64,000 nt of DNA from Oceanidesulfovibrio marinus (lineage in GTDB: Bacteria > Desulfobacterota > Desulfovibrionia > Desulfovibrionales > Desulfovibrionaceae): NCBI RefSeq assembly GCF_013085545.1, contig NZ_CP039543.1, positions 2,418,001 to 2,482,000 of the forward strand. Reading direction: 5' to 3'. The notes beneath the pieces are model-generated. The model saw only the letters and a program-made list of their open reading frames with translations. It was not told where the DNA came from and ran no database searches. The position numbers and the translations under genes were made by a program. Shown piece after piece: positions 39,774-47,474 of the stretch (its first letter is position 1; the number at the start of each line of letters is the position of its first letter).

Positions 39774-39795
39774 TTGTGAGTACGGCTGTGAGTAC
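39774..39795. repeat. Left arm-type integrase sites
   Basis: TTGTGAGTAC (39774) and CTGTGAGTAC (39786), 12 bp apart; an inverted TACTCACA follows at 39818. The same decamer pair with the same spacing occurs at the right end (51906, 51918). Confidence 0.7.
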
Positions 39796-39839
39796 GCTCC
39801 CCATGCGCAGCAATCCATACTCACACACGGAGGCACGCC

Positions 39840-41051
39840 TTGCTCACGGACGCCGCCGCAAAGAACGCCAAACCCAAGGCCAAGGTTTACCGCCTAGCCG
39901 ATTCGCATGGCCTCTGCCTTGAGATAAAGCCGTCAGGCTCCAAGCACTGGCGATACCGCTATCGCTTCCAGGGCAAGGCAAACATGCTCAGTCTTGGCGA
40001 GTATCCCCTTGTCTCGCTCGCCAAAGCCCGCAAAAAGTGCGATGAGGCGCGAGAACTCCTGAGCGATGGCATAGACCCATCCCAAGAGCGAAAAGCCGAG
40101 AAGAAGGAACGCGAGCGCCAAGCCCGAACCTTCAAGGATGTGGGCGAAGAGTGGGTTGCCAAGAAATCACAGAAATGGACGGCGCTCACCATAGAGCGCA
40201 ATAGCGGCATACTCACTCGGTACCTCTACCCTGAGATCGGCGATACTCCCATTGCGGATATCGAGCCGCCGGAACTCCTGACCGCTCTGCGCAAGATGGA
40301 GTCGCGCGGCATCCATGAGTCTGCCAAGCGCGCCCACCAGCTTGCCGGCTCCATTCTTGGGTATGGCGTTGCCAGTGGATATTGCACCCGCAATTCAGCA
40401 ACCGACCTGAAAGGGGCGCTCACCCCACCCGACGTGACGCATTTCGCCAGCATCACGGACCCACGAAATGTAGCCCCCTTACTCCGTTCGATTGACGGCT
40501 ATTCAGGCCAACTCGTCACCAAGTGCGCACTGCGCCTTGCCCCTCTCGTTTTCGCCCGGCCCGGTGAGCTTCGCCATGCGGAATGGTTGGAGATCGACTT
40601 TGACGCTGCCGAGTGGCGCATACCGGCAGAGAAGATGAAAAAGCGCCGGCCCCATATCGTGCCGCTCTCCCGCCAGGCACTCGATATCCTGCAAGAACTC
40701 CATCACCTGACCGGCGAAGGCAAATACCTGTTCCCATCCTTACGCACGACATCACGCCCCATCAGCGAGAACACTATCAATGCCGCCTTGCGTCGTATGG
40801 GCTTCGACAAGTCCGAGATGACCGGCCACGGCTTCCGCTCCATGGCAAGTACGATCCTACACGAACAGGGCTGGCCATCGGATGTGGTCGAGCGTCAACT
40901 TGCCCACATTGAAGGCAATTCGGTCAAGGCGGCATACAACTATGCCGAGCACCTACCCGAGCGCCGGCGCATGATGCAGTCATGGGCGGATTATCTGGAT
41001 GGCCTGAAAGCTGGCGCGAGGGTGACGCCCCTCCGCTCAAAGAGCGGGTAG
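39840..41051 (+). CDS. P4-type tyrosine-recombinase integrase
   Basis: 403 residues from a TTG at 39840; GGAGG lies 9 nt upstream. N-terminal DUF4102/SAM-like arm-binding part (LTDAAAKNAKPKAKVYRLADSHGLCLEIKPSGSKHW). Catalytic domain has Arg in FARPGELRHAEW (~240), HGFRSMAST (His-x-x-Arg, ~330) and the nucleophile Tyr in AAYNYAEHL (~364). It integrates and excises the island at the adjacent tRNA-Arg. Confidence 0.96.
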   Translation: MLTDAAAKNAKPKAKVYRLADSHGLCLEIKPSGSKHWRYRYRFQGKANMLSLGEYPLVSLAKARKKCDEARELLSDGIDPSQERKAEKKERERQARTFKDVGEEWVAKKSQKWTALTIERNSGILTRYLYPEIGDTPIADIEPPELLTALRKMESRGIHESAKRAHQLAGSILGYGVASGYCTRNSATDLKGALTPPDVTHFASITDPRNVAPLLRSIDGYSGQLVTKCALRLAPLVFARPGELRHAEWLEIDFDAAEWRIPAEKMKKRRPHIVPLSRQALDILQELHHLTGEGKYLFPSLRTTSRPISENTINAALRRMGFDKSEMTGHGFRSMASTILHEQGWPSDVVERQLAHIEGNSVKAAYNYAEHLPERRRMMQSWADYLDGLKAGARVTPLRSKSG

Positions 41052-41080
41052 TAAAAAACGCGTTTATTGGAGGATGTTTT

Positions 41081-41863
41081 TTGAGATTCTTTTTTGGCAT
41101 CGAAGATTCCACGCACAACATCAAAGGACTTTCACAGGATGATAATCCGGAAGTTGCCGCGTGGAGCTGGGAGCTTGAATCCTGGCTACCTGGCAAGAAA
41201 CCAACAGAGGGTTGGCATGTACTTGAAGCTGACTTGGAAACTGCCAAAACCTGGATATCCGGGCCACGAGATCAGACAGCTTTCGATTCCATACAACCAC
41301 GTTTAAAGCATATCGACTCTATTTCCTTCAAGGAACCACCCTATTGCAAAGATTTATTCAGACTAGCCTCCCTCGCAATTGCAGAGCACATAAAGATTAC
41401 ATTGCACTTAAAACATCGACCAACTTTCATTCCAACATACGGGCGATATGTGGATGAAGATAATAAAAATTCACTTACATTAAACGATTGCCCAGAGAGC
41501 AAAATTGAATCTTATCAACAGAATATTTCAGGGAAAAATATTGAAGAATTATTACTTTCTGCTGCGAGGGCATACCTAGAAGAAAAAAATAAAAGTAAAG
41601 CGTCAAGAGATGTTACTAAAGCATTAGGACTTCATGGCATTAAATCTCCAAGCGACCTCTTGCTGCTCCTAGAACATGAGATGTACTGCTTTGCTTATGA
41701 AACAACATCTGAACATGACGTAAGACAGGAGAGCCTTTCATTCCTTATGAATAAATACGAGATACCGTCTTACGATGCCATATACCAGCGGATAGCCCGA
41801 GCTCAGAAAAAACATGGTCACACAGGAATGCTCCCCCCTAGATGGCCTGATGTTTCCAAGTGA
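41081..41863 (+). CDS. Unknown island protein between integrase and AlpA
   Basis: 260 residues if begun at the TTG at 41081, supported by GGAGG (41069-41073) 7 nt upstream; other starts would overlap the integrase gene. The N-terminal third is GC-normal; the rest is AT-rich and Lys/Asn/Ser-rich (about 130-200). Helical, no transmembrane span, and no nuclease, ATPase or kinase motif that I can see. No family recognised. Its position between int and alpA is a usual cargo slot in P4-like islands, so a defence role is possible but untested. Confidence 0.7.
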   Translation: MRFFFGIEDSTHNIKGLSQDDNPEVAAWSWELESWLPGKKPTEGWHVLEADLETAKTWISGPRDQTAFDSIQPRLKHIDSISFKEPPYCKDLFRLASLAIAEHIKITLHLKHRPTFIPTYGRYVDEDNKNSLTLNDCPESKIESYQQNISGKNIEELLLSAARAYLEEKNKSKASRDVTKALGLHGIKSPSDLLLLLEHEMYCFAYETTSEHDVRQESLSFLMNKYEIPSYDAIYQRIARAQKKHGHTGMLPPRWPDVSK

Positions 41864-41998
41864 CAGTTGATGTAACTCTTTGTCACTTAGAATAATTTTT
41901 CCTCCAAAGTTACTGAATGGCCGTGTTCGGACGCTGTTGTCCGTGCGCGGCCTTTCATATTTCTACCCGCCCACGGAGGCGGCGATGGAGGAATAGAG

Positions 41999-42205
41999 AT
42001 GACGGCTTTTGAAACATTCTTTGTGGCGGGGAAGCTCTACAGACTGCCGGCAGTGCTCGATGGCCTGGGAATCAGCAAGAGCTCATGGTGGGCCGGCGTC
42101 AAGGACGGACGCTTCCCCAAGCCGGTCAAGCTTGGCTCACGTACCACGGCATGGCGCGGTGAGGATTTGCTAGCGCTCACCCAAAACGGCGCTGAAGTGA
42201 AATAG
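41999..42205 (+). CDS. AlpA-family excisionase/transcription regulator
   Basis: 68 residues with GGAG 10 nt upstream of ATG. MerR-like winged helix: LYRLPAVLDGLGISKSSWWAGVKDGRFPKPVKLGSRTTAWRGEDLLAL. In P4-type islands AlpA activates integrase or acts in excision. It lies 1 bp before the primase gene, so both are probably co-expressed. Confidence 0.92.
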   Translation: MTAFETFFVAGKLYRLPAVLDGLGISKSSWWAGVKDGRFPKPVKLGSRTTAWRGEDLLALTQNGAEVK

Positions 42206-42206
42206 T

Positions 42207-44873
42207 ATGCAGGCGGCAATGCAGAAGGAACGCATCGGAAATGGCTTGATGCGTGCCACCCTCACATATGCTTCCAAGGATTGGCCGGTATTTCCGGCCA
42301 ATCCGCAGAACAAGAGGCCATTCACATCTAACGGCTTCAAGGGTGCGACAACGGACCCGGATACGATCCGCACATGGTGGCAGCGGTGGCCGAATGCCTT
42401 GATAGGTGCTCCAACCGGCGAGGTCATGGGGTGCTGGGTCTTGGATGTGGATGCACTCGGCAACGGCCACAAGGCGGATGGCCTAGCCGCCCTGGCATGG
42501 CTCGAAAAAGAGAACGCCCCCTTACAAACCGGACTCGAACAGCGTACCGGCGGCGGTGGCCGGCAACTCTTCTTCGCCTGGGATGCATCACGACCAATCC
42601 GCAATTCGCGGGGCAACCTTCCTGCCGGAATCGATGTGCGAGGGGATGGCGGATACGTCATCCTTCCACCTTCCGGACATCCCTCCGGTGGCCGGTACGA
42701 ATGGCTCTCTCAAGGAGGACCCGCTAGCGCTCCGGCTTGGTTGCTCGACATTATTGACCCGCCACGCAGCAAGCACGGAATCGTGGTCATGGATTCGAGC
42801 GCAACGGACGAGACCACGCCATACGGCAAGCAGGCGCTCGAAGCCGAAGCGGGCAAGGTGGCTCGCGCCGTGGAAGGTGAACGCGATAACGTGTTGAACA
42901 CTGCCGCATTCCGCATCGGGCAGCTTGTGGCCGGAAACGAAATAGACCAACAGGAGGCAGAAGACGAACTCACCCGCGCCGGGCTCCGGTGTGGACTCTC
43001 TGAACGCGAAGTACGGAACAAGTTCACCCGCCCCGGCGGAGACTCGCCTTTTGAATGTGGGATGCGCGAACCACGAACTGCGCCGGCAGGTGGAACGCCT
43101 TACAAGCCAAGTCCAACCGTTGGAGTAGACGACAAAACAGATGACCAGGGCTACCAACACAAGCGTATAGTCCCCCCGCCTGCCCCTTTCCCTGTTGAAG
43201 TATTCCCGCCTGCGATTCGCGCCGTCATCGAACAAGCTGAACGCGCCTTTGGTGTACCCTCAAGCATCCCGAGTGCGGCAATGCTTATGCTATCTGCGGC
43301 CTGTATTGGTCGCACACGGGGAATTCTCATCAAGCAAAGCTGGTGCGAGTACGCAAACCTGTTCATGGCTCTTGTGGCTCGCTCCGGCATGGGCAAATCG
43401 CCATGCGTCAATGCCTTCTTCCGATCCATCCACCGGGTGGAAAAGCGGCTACAGGCCGAATACGATGAAGCCATGGCGCAATATTGGGCCGATAAGACGG
43501 CGTATGACCAAGCCCCAAAGAAAGAACGCGGTCAACCCCCTGAAGAACCGCAGCGCAAACACCTGTATGTTGATGATGCGACCATCGAGGCCGTTGCCGA
43601 TGCCCTTCTGATGAGCGGTAGCCGTGGCGTGTTGTGGTATCGTGATGAGTTGGCCGGAATGCTCAAGGACTTCGACAAGTACGGTACTGGCGACAAAGGC
43701 GGCACAATGACCCGGCTGCTATCCGCATACGATTCAAGCTCCTGGAAGCTCACCAGAAAGACAAACAAGCAGACGATCTACATACCACAAGCCACGGTGA
43801 GCTTGTTTGGTGGGATTCAGGACGGTGTGTTGCCGCATATCTTCACCGACCTGGACGCCGTTTCCGGCTTCCTGCCGCGCATTCTCTTTGTCCGCGCTGA
43901 ACAGGATGCACCGCCGCTATGGACGGAAGAAGGCTTTGAAGACATCCACCGCCAAACCATAGACCAGATTACCGAGCGGCTGTTGTCCTATGAAATGACA
44001 GACGAGCCAAGCGAGAAAGCCCGAATTATTGGCGTGGCTGGCGATGCAAAAAAAGCCTTCATTGCTTGGCATGACAAGCTCGCCTATGAACAATGGCTTA
44101 GCGATGCTGACCACAAGGAGGCATTGCCAAAGCTCAGAGGGCAGGCCCTTCGATTGGCTCTCAACCTCCACTGCCTATGGGCTGCTGCCGAAGATGGCAA
44201 CGAATTGGAGCCTGTGCAACTCGACACAATGAATCGGGCTCTTACCTTGGCGGAATGGTTCAAGGGCGAGTTGGCCAGCGTATGGGCGATTATTCGACAA
44301 TCACAAGGTGTAACAACTGCCTCGCCTTTAGATAAGCGAGTTGCCGCTGCAATCATCACGCTCAAGGCTGAAGTGGCCGGCGGAATGCTGCCTACGGCTC
44401 GAATCACTGAGGCGGTGAATGACGGCATGGACAAACGCTACCAAGTAGACCCGCGTGCAGTGGGCAAGGCGTACTCAAAGCTAGGGCTTCACTCGCAGCA
44501 TCTACCCGACAAGAAAGGCCGTGGTGTGGTTCTCACCCCGGACGACATCGAGCGCCTTGAAGGATTACTCCCTAAGCAGACGTCCGAAACGTCCCACATG
44601 TCCCAGAGCCAGCAACAGCGCGGCACCTCAACCGGGACATGTGGATTAACGGACGTCCAACATGTCCAGCCCAAAGACGGCCCCCGGACGTTTCGGACAT
44701 GTGAGCATGAAGACGTCCAGACCAAAAACACCCATGGCGCAAGGGATACGGACATATCGGACGTGTCGGACGTTTCTCCACGCGATTTAGAACACAAGCA
44801 TGATGTCTTGAGCCGCCTTATGGAAACGGAGGACGCAGCACTTTGGGATGGCCCCGCAGAGGTGGAGATATGA
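42207..44873 (+). CDS. Bifunctional primase-polymerase/DUF3987 replication protein
   Basis: 888 residues; ATG at 42207 or 42219. N-terminal prim-pol domain (~15-180): WPVFPANPQNKRPF, catalytic acidic motif LDVD (~79-82), RTGGGGRQLFF. A linker follows, then a DUF3987 helicase-like domain (~330-720) with P-loop-like ARSGMGKS (~390), VLWYRDELAGMLKDFD, and RLLSAYDSSSW. The last ~110 residues are low-complexity and coincide with a cluster of short DNA repeats. It likely initiates replication of the excised island. Confidence 0.9.
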   Translation: MQAAMQKERIGNGLMRATLTYASKDWPVFPANPQNKRPFTSNGFKGATTDPDTIRTWWQRWPNALIGAPTGEVMGCWVLDVDALGNGHKADGLAALAWLEKENAPLQTGLEQRTGGGGRQLFFAWDASRPIRNSRGNLPAGIDVRGDGGYVILPPSGHPSGGRYEWLSQGGPASAPAWLLDIIDPPRSKHGIVVMDSSATDETTPYGKQALEAEAGKVARAVEGERDNVLNTAAFRIGQLVAGNEIDQQEAEDELTRAGLRCGLSEREVRNKFTRPGGDSPFECGMREPRTAPAGGTPYKPSPTVGVDDKTDDQGYQHKRIVPPPAPFPVEVFPPAIRAVIEQAERAFGVPSSIPSAAMLMLSAACIGRTRGILIKQSWCEYANLFMALVARSGMGKSPCVNAFFRSIHRVEKRLQAEYDEAMAQYWADKTAYDQAPKKERGQPPEEPQRKHLYVDDATIEAVADALLMSGSRGVLWYRDELAGMLKDFDKYGTGDKGGTMTRLLSAYDSSSWKLTRKTNKQTIYIPQATVSLFGGIQDGVLPHIFTDLDAVSGFLPRILFVRAEQDAPPLWTEEGFEDIHRQTIDQITERLLSYEMTDEPSEKARIIGVAGDAKKAFIAWHDKLAYEQWLSDADHKEALPKLRGQALRLALNLHCLWAAAEDGNELEPVQLDTMNRALTLAEWFKGELASVWAIIRQSQGVTTASPLDKRVAAAIITLKAEVAGGMLPTARITEAVNDGMDKRYQVDPRAVGKAYSKLGLHSQHLPDKKGRGVVLTPDDIERLEGLLPKQTSETSHMSQSQQQRGTSTGTCGLTDVQHVQPKDGPRTFRTCEHEDVQTKNTHGARDTDISDVSDVSPRDLEHKHDVLSRLMETEDAALWDGPAEVEI
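44580..44776. repeat. Iteron-like repeat cluster in the 3' end of the primase gene
   Basis: Short motifs GGACGT, GGACATGT and their reverse complements recur at least ten times in 200 bp. GGACGTTTCGGACATGTG (44686) has a near reverse complement at 44580 (ACGTCCGAAACGTCCCACAT). Further copies at 44634, 44651, 44660 and 44750-44775. Candidate replication origin (inference). Confidence 0.5.
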
Positions 44874-45175
44874 GCCTCGTGGATGACCTCCACAAACACG
44901 GCGTTGCCGTCCACCTCAAAGGTGGGCGGTTACGCCTTACCGGCTTGGACAGGGTGAAGAAGTCTGAGGCCGAAGCCGTGCTTGTCCTTGCCAAGGCGAA
45001 CAAGCACGCCCTGGTGGAAGAACTCCAGGAAAACGCCCTCATGCGTGAGTATCCCCACCTAGCCCCCTGTCCGGACTACGGCGGCGCTTGGCTCTATCGC
45101 TCCTGGTGTACGGAGAGGTGCGGGAAGGTTGATACGTGCCGAGCATGGCCGGCCCGGCTGCAAACCGGAACATAG
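44870..45175 (+). CDS. Small protein with TubC-like docking domain
   Basis: 101 residues; the ATG overlaps the primase stop (ATGA) and GGTGGAG precedes it. The first ~55 residues (LVDDLHKHGVAVHLKGGRLRLTGLDRV.. ANKHALVEELQ) have the alternating pattern of the TubC N-terminal docking fold. The C-terminal part has four Cys (CPDYGGAWLYRSWCTERCGKVDTC), perhaps a metal site. The coupling suggests a partner of the primase. Confidence 0.7.
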   Translation: MSLVDDLHKHGVAVHLKGGRLRLTGLDRVKKSEAEAVLVLAKANKHALVEELQENALMREYPHLAPCPDYGGAWLYRSWCTERCGKVDTCRAWPARLQTGT

Positions 45176-45779
45176 CGGGACACTTTCCGTATTTTTGAGC
45201 ATATACGCGCGAGAAGACCGCGTCCTACATAGCTGATTCGACGTGAAATATTGTTCGCGAACCGGGACAATGCGAGACAAAACAGACCTCGAAAAACCAC
45301 CCCTGTTTTTTCGAGAAACTGCACACGAGACTTTGCAACCGGTCCTTGGGGCAAGAGCTGTGAACTTTGACATGCCCCTCTCCCCTGGGGGGTATCAAAA
45401 GTCTAGGGCTCTTCCTTCAAAAACCGGTGCCACTCTCAATTTTTCGCTCTGCCAAAATGAGGGGTGGGGGGGGTAATTACGCGCTTTGAGCCTTTTCGGT
45501 GTGTATTAACTGTAATTCTGAGAGCGCTCTGCGTCCGGTCACAACACAGCGAACATACTAAAATTATTGGGAAATATCTTAGCCGCGCTAGATACCGTAA
45601 CCGCCATGCCTTTTCGCGAGTCACTCGGCAAAACGCGGTAGCGGGCAAGAAGTGGAATACCTTTGGCCGGCTTGAAGCAGGCAGGAAGTTTTTGTCTCAC
45701 CAAATACCCACCAAAACACTTTTGTCTCAAATAGATTAGAACGTGAGACAAAAGTGCCGTTATGTCTTACGGGTGAGAC
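45176..45779. other. Non-coding region between primase unit and fic
   Basis: About 600 bp, AT-rich with a G-rich tract near 45,465. No supported gene. The right end has the TTTTGTCTCA repeats (45690-45756). Confidence 0.5.
45689..45756. repeat. TTTTGTCTCA repeat set near the fic 3' end
   Basis: Direct copies of TTTTGTCTCA at 45690 and 45720 (30 bp apart), and the perfect inverted pair CACTTTTGTCTCA (45717-45729) / TGAGACAAAAGTG (45744-45756). A related GAGACAAAA lies at 45274. May be operator sites or a weak terminator for fic. Confidence 0.55.
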
Positions 45780-46907
45780 TCAGAAGACATTATGCCCTTC
45801 CGCAACGTTCAGTAGGTCTCGAAAGGCATAGATAGCCGGACGCCGCCCGCTCCCTGCTTGAATCTGAAGCAGAATGTTTTCACCTCGAAGAAGGGTCAAA
45901 ATACGGTTGGCCGTCGGCTTTGGAATACCTGAGCTTTGAATGAATGATGTCGTTGAAAAAATGGGGCTATCAAATATGAAATCCACAGCCCGAATAGAAT
46001 GCTGGGAGTGTGTTAGATCGACTACCTGGTGCTTTACACGTTCATAGAGAGCGAGGACTTCACGGGCTTTTCGTTCGTTCTCACCGGCTTGTTCACGAAT
46101 TCCACGCAGGAAAAAAATGCACCACTCCGTCCAGTCGTTTTCCCGAGAGACTGCTCTGAGTTTTTCTTGATAATCTTCGCGGTTTGCCTCCAGATAGGCA
46201 CTCATATAAAAATCAGGGCTCGCGAGAAGCTTACGTTGATAAAGGAACAACGGAATCAGCATCCGCCCCAAACGGCCATTTCCATCTTTAAATGGATGAA
46301 TCGCCTCAAACTCCACATGAAGAATAGCTAACTGAACCAGAATATCCAGCTCATCAGTACTGCTCAAATAACGCTCCCACTCATCCATGCTGGACTGAAG
46401 GTGTTCAGGAGCAACAGGAATAAAGCTGGCTTCTTCAATTGAGCAGCCTTTGGGACCAATCCAATTTTGGTCAGTTCTATAATTTCCAGGAGATTTATCT
46501 CTCCCCCTCACTCCTTGCATAAGTATATGGTGAGCTGCCCTTAAAATCTGTTGTGAAAGAGGTCGTTCTCTCAATTCATGCGTACAAGCCATCATGGCCT
46601 TGCGGTAGTTCAACACCTCCTCAGCGTCATCACGACGCGGCTGGGTTATAGATTCTGACTGCCTACCTGCTTCAATCTCTAGAACTTCTCCAATTGTAAC
46701 ATGTGTTCCCTCAATCTTAGAAGAGAGTACCGCTTCCTGGGTAGTGAGAGGAGAGAGCAATATATGGGCATTGGGAATTGCAGACAACAACCCATCATAG
46801 CGGGCTAAGCTTGCATTGGCAGGCCCAATCAGAGGTGTAAGCCTGCGCCAATCAATTTCTTTTGGAGGGAATTCGCCAAGATGATAATAAACTGGTGGCA
46901 TTGTCAT
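45780..46907 (-). CDS. Fic-domain AMP-transferase-type protein (class II)
   Basis: 375 residues from the ATG at 46907 (GGAG 11 nt upstream; the length then matches Fic_N-Fic proteins). Starts at 47003 or 47015 would add ~35 residues without a ribosome site. The N-terminal inhibitory motif SSKIEG (~62-67) fits S/T-x-x-x-E-G/N. The catalytic loop HPFKDGNGRLGR (~204) is complete. A winged helix at the C-terminus (IQSSGIPKPTANRILTLLRGENIL) suggests DNA or regulator contact. It probably AMPylates a target. The opposite orientation in the island suggests separate control. Confidence 0.92.
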   Translation of the reverse strand: MTMPPVYYHLGEFPPKEIDWRRLTPLIGPANASLARYDGLLSAIPNAHILLSPLTTQEAVLSSKIEGTHVTIGEVLEIEAGRQSESITQPRRDDAEEVLNYRKAMMACTHELRERPLSQQILRAAHHILMQGVRGRDKSPGNYRTDQNWIGPKGCSIEEASFIPVAPEHLQSSMDEWERYLSSTDELDILVQLAILHVEFEAIHPFKDGNGRLGRMLIPLFLYQRKLLASPDFYMSAYLEANREDYQEKLRAVSRENDWTEWCIFFLRGIREQAGENERKAREVLALYERVKHQVVDLTHSQHSIRAVDFIFDSPIFSTTSFIQSSGIPKPTANRILTLLRGENILLQIQAGSGRRPAIYAFRDLLNVAEGHNVF

Positions 46908-47474
46908 CAGTGCTGCTTCTCCAGTTGAGTCCAGCGCAATATTTAGATTTTCCTGGCAATCCCCAGAAGAATGAGTCTTCATGAAGAACTTGCTTTGGTT
47001 CATGCCATACGACAAATGAACATCGCATAATGTTTTGAGCCCTCTGGCAAATCAAACCCTTTAGAGCAGAATGGCGTATGATTTCGCGAGTGGCAACACG
47101 CTAAGCATGAATACGACTAATTTTTCGATTACCTGCTCTCGTTCCCCGGCTCCTGCCACGCATTAAGCAGGAAAGAACAGATGCCTTGCCAACTCGTAAG
47201 CGCCCTTCTACCCCAAAGTGCCACCAGAAAGATATTCCCGCTGTAGCATATCGACCTCGCCGTGGTTGGCGTTCAAAGCATGAGATTACCCGCCGCGCCC
47301 TCTCCATTGACCTGAATCATCGCGTCATCTATCAATCTGTGGCGGTTTGCCCCAATATTTCATGCTTGGATTCCCTTGCTGAATTCGGCACGGCTAATCC
47401 CTGGGCTGCTTCGTGCCTGACCTGTCCAGACTGCCGACTGCACACCCCTAACCGCCGCAAGGCTTGATTGATAC
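46908..47474. other. Divergent region between fic and Type III methyltransferase
   Basis: About 570 bp. Contains the candidate small ORF 47186-47467; otherwise AT-richer DNA that should hold promoters for fic (minus) and the restriction genes (plus). No boxes assigned. Confidence 0.4.
47186..47467 (+). CDS. Candidate small Cys-rich basic protein before the methyltransferase
   Basis: 93 residues from a TTG, with AGGAAAG 10 nt upstream, ending 7 bp before the methyltransferase ATG. Very basic N-terminus (PTRKRPSTPKCHQKD, RPRRGWRSKHEITRR), then CPNISC and CLTCPDC, which could bind a metal. No family recognised. Spacing suggests it could be the first gene of the restriction operon, but the start codon is weak. 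Confidence 0.35.
   Translation: MPTRKRPSTPKCHQKDIPAVAYRPRRGWRSKHEITRRALSIDLNHRVIYQSVAVCPNISCLDSLAEFGTANPWAASCLTCPDCRLHTPNRRKA

Noticed and set aside
45243-45476. 77-codon open frame in the fic-primase gap
   Set aside because: No ribosome site, no motif, composition like non-coding DNA.
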